From Dimargaris cristalligena (lineage: Eukaryota; Kickxellomycota; Dimargaritomycetes; Dimargaritales; Dimargaritaceae): a DNA stretch of 23,420 nt. Shown in pieces: positions 7,988-17,359 of this stretch (position 1 is the stretch's first letter; each line of letters opens with the position of its first letter). The stretch spans positions 1-23,420 of the forward strand of contig JANBQC010000161.1 in NCBI GenBank assembly GCA_027576995.1. The letters are read 5' to 3'. A program made the position numbers and the translations under genes. The notes under the pieces were generated by a model, which searched no databases, was not told where the DNA came from, and worked only from the letters and a program-made list of their open reading frames with translations.

Positions 7988-9188
7988 AAACCCTGGCCCT
8001 GTGGAAATCGACCTACCCTGAATACGTAGTATCGTCCGGCATGTCACTATCAATCGTCAGCAGTAGATATCAAATACCTCCAAAGATTAATACATCCATC
8101 CTATATCTAGATTTCATTTGTCCCATCGACATCAATTTCGACAGATTTCTATTGCAAATGTAGCGATTAATCCCTGCTGTTCATCTATTATAGGTTTTGC
8201 TTACAATCATTTGTATATCCCTTTTGTTGAACAATTGGTGCTCTCGTAGTCTTCGAGCTGGGATATAAAAGTTGTTGGAATTCTGGAAAGGAATCATAAC
8301 AGGCATCCACCCATTGAGGATCACATTTTGAGAGCATCATTTCTAAAATAAAAAGGTTATTATTTATTTCGCCTACATTTTCAGAATGTTTTGGCCATTG
8401 GAATCCCTTGATTTCTAATCCGCCATCTATCTACAAGTATGAGTTCTGCCGTCTGTGAATCTAGCCTGTTTGTTTCCTTATGCAATTCTGCATGTGTTGG
8501 CTGGGAACCCTCGATTTCAACGCCTAGATTGTCCAAAGAAGAAATCCGAGGCCATTTCGCGCATTCCTAAGCCTGATACGGCAAAGGTAAAGCAACATAG
8601 TACTTCAAATCTTTTGATGAAGTCACCTGCCCCCATTACCCTATCATCCACTCTAAAAGGGTTTAGTAGAGCGTTAAGTACTAATGAGGGCCAAAAGGGA
8701 TAAGCGTAAAAACGGTTTATTGTGAAGCAAATATTTAAGGAGGGGGCCCCCCAGAACTAGGGGGAGACGGGAGCTCTTGGTCTTAATAATCACCAGGGGG
8801 TGGGGTAGATCCCCACCCATCCTACTGGTCATTATCTAAAGCTGACCCAAATCCTATAGTCACCACCCAGTTAATTAGTCGCACCTCAAACCCCCTGTTA
8901 CTAGTTAGGTTGCCCTGATAAAAAATACCCAACACTGATGTTTCTACAAAGTGTCCTTTGCCATCCTATTTAAAGTATCCTCCTCAATTACTTCACCTAC
9001 ACGCGGGGATTCAAGCATTGCCGAGGATTTTAGTGCTCATCAGCCAATAGCAGCCTAACCTTACCATACCTAGCAGTGAAGTATAAACACTTCAATAGTT
9101 ACACTCATTTTCTTTTTGCATACGCACTACACTACCCATATTACTGGGAGAAATTTATTACGGCTGTATCGGCCTAGCCGTAAATTGG
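7988..9188. other. Gene-poor stretch, possible coding remnant at 8193-8411
   Basis: No intact gene. One plus-strand frame at 8193-8411 reads AYNHLYIPFVEQLVLS, WDIKVVGILERNHN and YLFRLHFQNVLAIG with stops at two places. The LHFQ-xx-xAIG stretch recalls YHFQ-xx-VAVVG of the broken gene at 1155-1849. An 82-codon frame at 8455-8703 starts only at GTG and is unassigned. The 3' end of the mini-protein gene must lie in the first part; no clear AATAAA was tied to it. Confidence 0.35.
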
Positions 9189-9194
9189 TTTATT
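9189..9194 (-). terminator. Polyadenylation signal of UBA3
   Basis: AATAAA on the minus strand, 79 bases past the UBA3 stop. A second AATAAA at 9159-9154 could serve as an alternative. Confidence 0.5.
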
Positions 9195-9272
9195 GGCCAT
9201 ATCTATCGGCAACCAAACAGCGGCCTTGGCCAACGTGGAACAGACAGAGGCCAAGCCTGAAATTGAAAATAA

Positions 9273-11371
9273 TTAGGGTTCGACATTCATATTTTCGTTG
9301 GTAAATTTAATAGTGAGTGACAGACTAACGGGTAGTGACTTGTCCGTAACAACCAGCTCAGTTCCCGACGCCATGAGGTCACCCAACCGCTTGGTTAGAT
9401 TGGGGTGGGTAACGGCCTCCAGTTGGGGCGGACTTTGCAAGTATAGGGATAAGCCAGTGGCGCCCGTCTTAGGCGCCGTGTTCGTCGCCATGCGCAGATT
9501 AGGGCTCTGTAGCCGCAGGTCGGGCATCTCCCCCAGTTGTTCAATGAGTTCTGCTAGCTGTAGGGAAGCCGAAACGGTCAAGGTGCGTACTTCACCGCCA
9601 CACACGGGACAGTCCGGGCGAGAAGCGTGGTTGTAGGTGTAAGTGTAGACCCCGTCGGTGCCCGTGTACATCATGTAATTGTCCAAATAGGGATGGCAGC
9701 CGGTGGTGAGTTTAAGGGCCTCGTTGACACAGGCGGCCGCGATGATGGCATTGGTCGAGGCGATGGCTGGAATGATGTTCTTGACCACCCCTTGGGTAAG
9801 CATATAAGTCACCCCGGGGATCTGGAAGGTGCTGGCCCGGGCCAATGCCTGCTTATAGACCCACTGAAGGTGCACTGGATTATCGGTATCTAGCACTTCA
9901 TCTAAAGGCATAGACGGCCCAACGGGGATTGAAATGAGGGGTTGAATAGGGGTATATGTAGGTGTGAGACTATGCGTATCCAATACTTCATGCGACTGGT
10001 AATAACTGGTGTTGTTTGTTTTAGGTACTCTTAAATGCCAATAAATTTAACTATGGGCGATGGACAGGTGTGGGAGCTTCTCTGCTAGAAAGTACCTGGT
10101 TTTACTTCGGGCCATTTAATCATGGAGGCCCATTCTATGCAATGCTCGGGTAAACGCGGGGTGTTGGCTATGGTACAGATGGGATAGACCACTTGCTTTT
10201 TGAGTAGGCTAAGCGAACATTCGTAGCAGGAAGTGATTCGGGGGATAATAACACGGGCTTGACCATCGAAACCTAGTGCAGTACAAACCGGGATGCAAGT
10301 CGGTTTACACAGGTGAATAGTATGAGGCATATACGACAAAATGGATAAATTTATAATCAGCGGGCTGGTGAAAGGTAGTGAAGCAGAGTTCGGGCACCTG
10401 CAGAGGTATACAACCTCCAAGAAGATAGGATTCCTTCCTACCTTCGGTACCACCGTCGACCAGGGGTATAATGGAATCGGGGTCATCGAAGTCGGCCATG
10501 TCGATTAAGAATGCGTTCATCCACCGCCGGGCTTCCACGGAGTCTAAACCACAAATGACGATTTGGAATTTTGAATAAAAGTCCCAATCTTTGTCTTGGA
10601 TTTTACAGTGGTATCTTCAGGGACCGAGTCATTCACCAATCCATCAACATTAGCAATTGAGTAAACGATCATAGGACGTCACAGCACCATCTACATTAGC
10701 CGAATATATGGGCAAGGCGACAGAAGGACTACACCCGATTAATCTTGCGGCTAAGCAAGCCGAATTTCTTCACGGTTCAAGCCAGTAGCTGCTACCCAGT
10801 GCTATATCATAAAATAATCCCAATGGCTCAATATTAAATGCGCGCTGTGACCAGCTGCCATCGGGGAATACCCCATCAGTAGCCGCACCACGTACTCGCA
10901 GGTTTTGGGCACTTACGGAGTCACTTTAACATCATCGATTCGTTCGGTCACAAACGCCGCGGCGGTATAGGCCTTGGACTGACCAACGTCTTTGGGTCGG
11001 AACAAGAACTGGCGGTTCAGGTTACTCACGTCGATGGTATCCATATCAATAACTGAAATATCCCGAAATCCCGACAGGGCTAAGTCCTTGAGAATTTCGC
11101 ACCCCAAGCCGCCTGCGCCCACCACTAACACTCGACAGGTGTGCAGGAGCTGCCGGGCCGAGTCCGTTGTGGAGGTGGGATTACCTTCGGAGCCGACCTC
11201 ATGGGAGGGCTCCGGACCGCTGGAGTTGGCCTGGGTATCAGTGGAGGGAGTGTCACCGTCCGCCTCGGCGCAAAAACCAAACGTCTCGGCGGGAAGTTTG
11301 GGGATAGTCACGGGCTGTATACAACGGTAGAGGGTTTCAAAGCGAGGGTAGCGGTGTTCAAATTCGGCCAT
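9273..11371 (-). CDS. UBA3: NEDD8-activating enzyme E1 catalytic subunit (UBA3), four exons
   Basis: Exons on the minus strand: 11371-10917, 10614-10442, 10272-10096 and 9901-9273, with GT..AG introns of 302, 169 and 194 bp and matching phases (2, 1, 1), giving 477 aa. UBA3 with its partner NAE1/ULA1 adenylates NEDD8 and passes it to UBC12 for cullin activation. Seen: nucleotide-binding GAGGLG (85-90), [16 protein letters not shown] (109-124), [11 protein letters not shown] (173-183), catalytic Cys242 in [15 protein letters not shown], zinc ligands C225/C228 and C366/C369, [18 protein letters not shown], and a C-terminal ubiquitin-fold domain. The ATG at 11371 is chosen as first in frame. Residues 35-72 form an acidic Ser/Thr/Pro-rich insertion before the ThiF fold. 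The third intron skips a short loop present in animal UBA3; the upstream frame (to 9983, including PLDE) is open, so the acceptor there is the least certain. The gene starts 477 bp from UXT, head to head. Confidence 0.93.
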
Positions 11372-11848
11372 AGTGGGCAAGGCGAGTATTACGACAGCAA
11401 ACTGGGCAGTGGGAGGTTGGGCAGTACAAAGGAAAATGCAATGGGAATAGGTTACGAATAGCCAAGCAGCGGACTCTTAGTTACGCGGGAAAAAAGGGAA
11501 AGGGGCATTGTCTAAGTTTATTAAACGGTGGGCAACTCAGCCCAATAGGCCCCCTTCACCTTTTTCACTCGCACCCAGTAGTACCCGATTCCATTGAACA
11601 CCCTTACATGGGAATCCCCCCCCCCCTTTTCAGCCTTATCGCTTACCAAGTGGCCTAATTCGTCGTTAACTTTGTACATAGCTATTCGATTTTACGTTTC
11701 AAAGCCTAGACCTACCTCACCCATTAGCCGCCACGACAGCCTGATCCTTGCAACAGTCCACTCCGCAGTTCTAGTCTCTTAAACCTTATTTTGTTCTAAA
11801 ACTCCCCATTTCCTAGCCCTTCCAGCCTTCACCCCCTCCCCGCCAACG
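11372..11848. promoter_or_regulatory. Shared 477-bp divergent promoter region of UBA3 and UXT
   Basis: The gap between the two divergent start codons must hold both promoters. Unlike the secreted-protein genes, no canonical TATA box is seen; the UXT side becomes C/T- and A-rich over the last 100 bases before the ATG. A run of C then T lies near 11620. Confidence 0.5.
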
Positions 11849-12280
11849 ATGGAGGAACTCAATGCACAAATCCACAAATACGAAGAGTTCGTCAGTCATA
11901 AACTACAACCCGACCTAGCGACGGCCCTAACCGAACGGGACGCCGTATACAACCAAATCTCGGAATACCTCAAATTACGCAACACCATTGAGGTCTTCGA
12001 CCAGAAAAAACTAACCTCTCTGAAAACCCAAATCGACTTGGGGTGTAATTTTTACGTACAGGCCCGGGTCCCCGACACGACTTATATTTTCGTCAGTGTA
12101 GGCCATGGGTTTCACCTCCAAATGACCCACCCGGAGGCCCTCGGCTATATTACCAGGCGGGAAGCCCAACTGCAGCGCAAGGCGGACCAACTCACTGAAA
12201 CGGCCAACCGGATAAAAGCCCAGATCAAGACCGTCTACCTGGCCATTGCGGAGATTATGCAGCTACAAAGCACGGGGTAA
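11849..12280 (+). CDS. UXT: UXT, prefoldin alpha-like protein
   Basis: An intronless 143-aa protein, close to the usual length of the family (about 150-160 aa in animals). UXT is a prefoldin-like subunit that works with URI and the R2TP co-chaperones in assembly of RNA polymerases and PIKK complexes. Seen: an N-terminal helix (residues 1-45, YEEFVSHKLQPDLATAL), the conserved DLGCNFYVQARVPDT with the two beta-hairpins (about 63-95), GHGFHLQMTHPEAL, and a C-terminal helix (98-140) that pairs with the first as a coiled coil. The match to animal UXT runs the whole length, including LKLRNTIE and VDLGCNF-like segments. First ATG in frame after a C/T-rich leader. It ends on TAA. Confidence 0.93.
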   Translation: MEELNAQIHKYEEFVSHKLQPDLATALTERDAVYNQISEYLKLRNTIEVFDQKKLTSLKTQIDLGCNFYVQARVPDTTYIFVSVGHGFHLQMTHPEALGYITRREAQLQRKADQLTETANRIKAQIKTVYLAIAEIMQLQSTG

Positions 12281-13559
12281 CTTCTCTGGAGGCGTAGGTG
12301 GTGGGGGAGCTGGCCTGTCTAGGCTGGTGGGACGGGCCTCTATTTATGATCGTGGGTTGTGGTCTTTACTAAGTCCGGTTTAGATTGTTGGCGCGGCCTC
12401 GAGGGGATGCTCTTTTAGTCGTCTTCGCTATCCACCAGCGAGGGCGTCGGTGTCAAATATGATAATTTATTTGCTGTGCGTTCGCACCAACCCACGTTTT
12501 AAATAGTCTAGTTACTGGCCCTCCAAATACCTTCATTACTAAATCTAAATATACATTTTTTGTCCGAACATGCCCTCTACTAGTATATTATGTTTGGCAA
12601 TTATTCCTTATCTAATAATGCACCCGGCTACTAATGATTACATATAACTGTGAGGGTATATACGGGAACGGCGCTCATTTGTGACTAAATCTCCCATGTA
12701 AAATTAGGGACGGTTACAGATAGAGAAAATTACATGTTCCATTTGACCATGCCATGAACAGCTCATATAGGAGACGTGTTTGGGGCTGTTCAAATGATTG
12801 ACTGGCGTAAACAGGGCACTATATTTAAGAATGGGGTTCGACCACTTGAACAAATGGATTATGGAAGGGGGGACCAGTAAAATAATAAGCACATAATTAT
12901 GAAGACTTGGTAACTATTGAGTCTCTTAACATAACCAACAGTTGCTCAAATAGGCAGGGATACTGACGATGACCAATCAGTGAGATGCCAATAAAACTAA
13001 TGTCTATCCGCCCACCATGACCCTAAGGCCAGTCCGGGCATGTCTTAGAAATGCATTTCAAAATATCTTAAAGGAAATGACCCATGAGGATACTAATGAA
13101 ACAACCACTAACCAGCGGAGAGAAACCCTGATTCTAAGCAAATCATTAAAAATATTCTTATATTTACTTTCATAGACCAGAGAAGGAGGACTGTGTGCAG
13201 GGATTGGTGTGAACCACATAAATCGAAGGGAAAATCAACATAGCTAAACGAAGGGTGTGGAAAAGGAAAGGGAGAGGGGAGATATATGTATTTATATAGG
13301 AGGGAAGGGGACAATAGGGACAACAGGACTCGCGTGAACTTCACTTTGGTTGACCAAGCCAGGTCGGCCGACAGAATATAAGAAAAGGATATCTATGTCT
13401 GGAAAAAATATGAGTTTTATCTTGAAACTGCTCTAAACAAAATGGAAAACTCCGACCAACCCTTGTTCTATCCACCCAATCCATCTTCAAAGAACGAAGT
13501 AATCCACGCGGGCTTATATCCAAATACCCCCACAAGTGGTCAGTAACCCATCCAATTTC
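12281..13559. other. Convergent intergenic region between UXT and IDH, no gene supported
   Basis: Holds the 3' ends of UXT (plus) and the isocitrate dehydrogenase gene (minus). On the minus strand TATATAAA at 13298-13291 is followed by a C/T-rich stretch and a 21-codon frame (13173-13108) starting MKVNIRIFLMIC, signal-peptide-like but stopped at once; two earlier ATGs in the leader weaken it. Other frames are unassigned. Confidence 0.45.
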
Positions 13560-15244
13560 TTAAAGGTGCTTGATGATTTCGTTGGTGAAGGCAGTGTTAG
13601 TCGAGCGACCGCCCAGATCACCGGTAAGCACCTCACCGTTGGAGATGGTCTTCAGGACAGCGGCCTCGATACTATCGGCCTGCTCGTAAAGACGCATGTG
13701 ACGCAGCATCATAACAGCGGACAGCAGCAGGGCAGTGGGATTAGCCTTATCCTGACCGGCGATATCGGGAGCGGTACCGTGGACGGACTCGAAGATGGAA
13801 GCGTCCCGACCAATGTTACCGGAGGGCGTGAGACCCAGACCACCAATCAGACCGGCGCACATGTCACTCAGAATATCACCATACAGGTTGGGCATCACCA
13901 TGACGGTGTTGCTGAAGTTGGTCGGGTCCTGGGTGACATGGAGACAGGCCCGGTCGAGAAGGATGTCGTCGAACTTGACGTCGGGGAATTCGGCGGCCAG
14001 ATCCTGGCAAGCGCTCAGGAAGAGACCGTCGGAAAGCTTCATGATGTTGGCCTTGTGCACGGCTGTGACGTGGTTGCGGCCGGTGGTCCGGGCGAATTCA
14101 AAAGCGAAACGGGCGCACCGCTCGGAAGCCTGGCGGGTGATGAGCTTGATGCTCTGAACCACCCCATCGACAACCTCGTGCTCAATACCACTGTACTCCC
14201 CCTCGGTATTCTCACGGATCAACACGGTGTCGACGTTTTCGTAGGGGGTCTTGTAGCCCACAATGCTCTTGCAGGGACGCACGTTGGCGTACAGGTTGAA
14301 GGTCCGGCGCAGGGTCAAGTTGAGCGAGACGTGACCCTTACCAATAGGAGTGGCCAAGGGACCCTTGAGGGCAATGGTGTTCTTCTGGATGGAGTGCAGG
14401 GCATCGTCGGGGATGACGGTGCGGCCGTTGCGGATCACGGGGGTGACATCGACTGACTCCCACTCGATGGGGACCTAATAGCAAGGAAGAGGTGTATCGT
14501 GCGAGTGGTGGTGGTAATTGGGTTGGGTTAGAACCGATGGGCTTAAATAACCGAGGGTTTAACCCATGATGCCGGGATAAGAGTAATAAAAGGGGAATAT
14601 TTCATCACGATTCTAGTGACCAAAAATGCTACTGATGTTTGAACTAACCTTAGCCGCGGCAAAGACACGCTCGACCGACTTGGAGATCTCGGGACCGATA
14701 CCGTCACCGGGAATCATGGTGACTTCGTAGTTACCCTGTAATTGGGACGCATTGGTATTAAAGCAAATATGAATTATTCAATGCAAAGATGTGAGTAAGG
14801 CAGCCTAATAATATATATATATGGCACGAGAGTGTGGTATGCCACTAGAATCGAGCCGGGGGTGAATGGGTTCCAGTACTGGCGAGTAGTATTTGTAGGC
14901 ATATGGTATAATTAAGCTAGTGAATGTATATATATATATATCTAGTACTTACATTGCTGTTCTTCTGGCCGGCGTAGGTACCGATGGCCGAAGAAGTGGC
15001 AGTGGCCATGGTGCGGGCCAGCTAGAAAGGTGTTCAAGAAAACGAGGCATACCAATGGATAAAAGAGCAAGCAGGAGGGCATTAGGAAACTATTGGCGGC
15101 ACACATGACTCGAGAATTACTCGATTGGGTGGTAAGTGGAATGTGCCCCGGTAAAGCAGGCTCGGGGATTGAGGGTATTGGCGACCAACTTACGTTCTTC
15201 TGGGCAAGCATGCCGAACAGGGAGGAGGAGCGAGTGATAAACAT
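13560..15244 (-). CDS. Mitochondrial NAD-isocitrate dehydrogenase catalytic subunit, four exons
   Basis: Exons on the minus strand: 15244-15194, 15021-14953, 14735-14649 and 14474-13560. Introns are 172, 217 and 174 bp with donors GTAAGT, GTAAGT and GTTAGT, all phase 0; the product is 373 aa, typical of the family. The enzyme oxidises isocitrate to 2-oxoglutarate in the TCA cycle. Seen: presequence [17 protein letters not shown] (1-17), [71 protein letters not shown], the signature [24 protein letters not shown] and [17 protein letters not shown]. The SLNLTLR and HGTAPDIAG segments follow the catalytic type (yeast IDH2, animal IDH3A) rather than the regulatory type. Without exon 1 an internal ATG (residue 22) would give a form lacking most of the presequence. 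Intron 2 contains two TA-repeat tracts. Confidence 0.95.
14811..14822. repeat. (AT)6 tract in IDH intron 2
   Basis: Short AT dinucleotide run inside the 217-bp second intron of the isocitrate dehydrogenase gene. Confidence 0.8.
14927..14941. repeat. (TA)7 tract in IDH intron 2
   Basis: Second TA run in the same intron, about 10 bases from the donor site GTAAGT. Confidence 0.8.
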
Positions 15245-16573
15245 GTTTAAATCTAGGGAATATGAAGTGTGCGTGGCATGTCAGCAGTGGTGGGGATAAA
15301 TTAGAAGAGGGGCGTGTGTGATTCACACAGTAGGCTAGTCTAGTAGCAGAATGGGGGCAGAGTAAGCAACCAAAGTGAAGGGCCTGAAAAGTTAAGAACC
15401 CACTGAACTCGATCCGAGACAGTTCCAGCACCGGGCGGGTTGCTCTATATGGAAGGAGGGTTACCTGAAACAACAAGGGCGGCTAATTGCGAACAACGAA
15501 AGGCTTACAGTAGCGGCTAAGCAAGGAACAAAGTGAGGTTGAGTGAATTAAATAGACAAAGGAATCAATCAATAAGAGCACGAAGAGGTGTAAGTAATGC
15601 GGCAACTAAAGAAAGGGGGGTTTGGGTAAATAAGGTGGGAGAAGTATTATAGCAGGAGGGCTTCGTTGGGAGATAGGCCGCGTTGGTTGGGTTGTGCAGA
15701 CTGACGTACTGAGGGGAGGAGAGGGCAGCCACTTATTACTCTATTGGGGACGAGAATACTAGCGGTTGTAATCTATGGTGTCCCACACTCTCATAACAGC
15801 CAAAACTGTCTGTATAGTATATTCATCACCCGATATATGACGATGCACACGTACCCTTCTTTTATTATCTCTGCCACCTTATTTAACTAGGCTGAATGAG
15901 TGCGAAGCTGAGACAGTGTGTGGAGTTCCTTACCTTCTCCACTAGCCACTGCCAAATCAGTGCCGTGGCATCTCCTATTGGGTGCATCATATAGCAAAGA
16001 GGTGGAAGGCCACCCAACCAGTCGACGATCTTGGTGATAGATAACCGGGGCTAACAGATAATATATACGGGGATGCACGTCATAATCAGTAGTAGACCTC
16101 TTCTCCCTCAAATACATTGGTGCCTCCATGACAACTATAATTCACGGGTGATATAAAATACACCACCACCCGCACTCACTTTTCCGTACGACAGACTCCT
16201 GGCAACTCCTCGGCATCCGGACTTTATTCATATTCCAACAAATAATTATACCCCGGACAGAAGGTTGGTATATTAGGCAGAAATAGGGGGTTTGGGATGT
16301 AGGAAATACAGCGTTCGAATGAGAATAGAAACAAGCCACACGCCTAATGTGCCATAAGTATTGTTATAAAAATGGCAATTAAAAATACACTAAAAATAAA
16401 TAAGACATAGGTGGTTGATATGATGAAATACGAAATGAAGAGCAACAGTACGGTACTCAGTGAAGGCATTAAATCGTTAATGAATGTGGTATAGAAAGAT
16501 ACAGTCGAAAAAGAATGCTGGCTCGGTGATAGATTGAGCCTCACCGCAGGCGGAATAGTGACAGTCCAAGATG
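15245..16573. other. Upstream region of IDH and 3' flank of the SH3-like gene, no gene supported
   Basis: The first few hundred bases should contain the IDH leader and promoter; a possible leader acceptor (CCCTAG on the minus strand near 15258) is seen but unproven. Minus-strand open frames at 16129-15887 (80 codons), 16339-16142 and 16544-16344 (very hydrophobic) have no recognised motif. Confidence 0.45.
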
Positions 16574-16619
16574 ACTACTACTACTACTACTACTACTGCT
16601 ACCACTACTACTACTACTA
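16574..16619. repeat. Interrupted (ACT)n / (TAG)n microsatellite at a stop codon
   Basis: ACT units run from 16574 to 16619 with a short interruption near 16598-16603. On the minus strand they read as TAG in the frame of the gene ending at 16617, so its stop codon is the first of about a dozen in-frame TAG codons (with one TGG and one CAG). Confidence 0.85.
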
Positions 16620-17315
16620 AACCCGGCGGCTTCTTACTTCGTCCACCCGGCCGTCGAGATAATAGTCGACCCCATGGAAATCGCCCCGCTTGGTAAATTT
16701 ATTATCCAGTGCTGTCGACCTATCGTAGGCATCGGTAGGGCTCTGACCAACGAGTGTGGCCGTGCTGTCCCGGCGGGGTAGGACGCCCCCCTCCCTCCTT
16801 GATTCCAGGCCATAGTAATAATCGGTATCCCGACCATCACCATCAATCATTGACCGTGGTTCGGGACAGTGGTAATGCAGTAAGCGCATGGAATCCAAAG
16901 GTACTATCCCGACTCGTCCACCGAATAGGGCCGCTTTAAGTTGGTCTACTAGGGCGTCGGCCGCCTCCTCTTCGCTCAAGGCAGTCGATCGGTTGGGAGA
17001 GGAAGAAGTGGTCCACAAATCGACTAGCCGGTTGTACCAGTTGGTGGGGGCTACGAAACCAATGAAACAGGTGGCCGTTAGTTGGTCGAGTAAATAAATG
17101 GGTTGGCCTGGACTGAGGCGAAGGTGCGGGAGAAATGAAACGGGGCGGCTCTTGACGCGGGCGGTAGCGATCGCTTGGCCCCGGATGCGCGGGTTACGCG
17201 CATAATGGACGATAAGGTCGTAGAGGGAAGTAAACACGGGGAGGCTTCGATAGTCCAGTGTGGAATCTTCCCCACTGTAGTCTGATGTGCGGCTCAGGGT
17301 ATTCGGGAAAATCAT
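16617..17315 (-). CDS. Possible SH3-like domain protein, 232 aa
   Basis: The ATG at 17315 is preceded closely by an in-frame TAA, so this is the start of the frame. Residues 50-147 resemble an SH3 fold by pattern: ARVKSRPVSFL, RLSPGQPIYLLD (cf. ELSF-x-x-GD-x-I), ATCFIGFV, then after a 40-residue Ser/Glu-rich insertion GRVGIVPLDSMRLL (cf. GRVGLFPSNYV). SH3 domains bind proline-rich peptides in cortical and signalling complexes. This is pattern matching by eye, not a confirmed family hit. Residues 151-232 are polar and look disordered. A consensus donor (GAA|GTAAGA) sits nine bases-plus before the stop, at 16637, so the true protein could splice onward to an exon I cannot identify. A (TA)n tract lies 30 bases upstream of the ATG. 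No hydrophobic signal. Confidence 0.6.
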   Translation of the reverse strand: MIFPNTLSRTSDYSGEDSTLDYRSLPVFTSLYDLIVHYARNPRIRGQAIATARVKSRPVSFLPHLRLSPGQPIYLLDQLTATCFIGFVAPTNWYNRLVDLWTTSSSPNRSTALSEEEAADALVDQLKAALFGGRVGIVPLDSMRLLHYHCPEPRSMIDGDGRDTDYYYGLESRREGGVLPRRDSTATLVGQSPTDAYDRSTALDNKFTKRGDFHGVDYYLDGRVDEVRSRRV

Positions 17316-17344
17316 GCTTGCGGCAGTTTAAAAAGTGACTGCTA

Positions 17345-17359
17345 ATATATATATATATA
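17345..17359. repeat. (AT)n tract just upstream of the SH3-like gene
   Basis: About seven AT units about 30 bases before the ATG on the minus strand. It is in a position to act as a TATA element only if the leader is very short. Confidence 0.75.

Noticed and set aside
13536..14456. 306-codon open frame on the plus strand opposite IDH
   Set aside because: It is a shadow of the GC-biased codons of the isocitrate dehydrogenase exon, whose family match on the minus strand is unambiguous.
16344..16544. Very hydrophobic 66-codon minus-strand frame
   Set aside because: AT-rich sequence produces Ile/Phe/Leu-rich frames by chance; there is no supporting structure around it.
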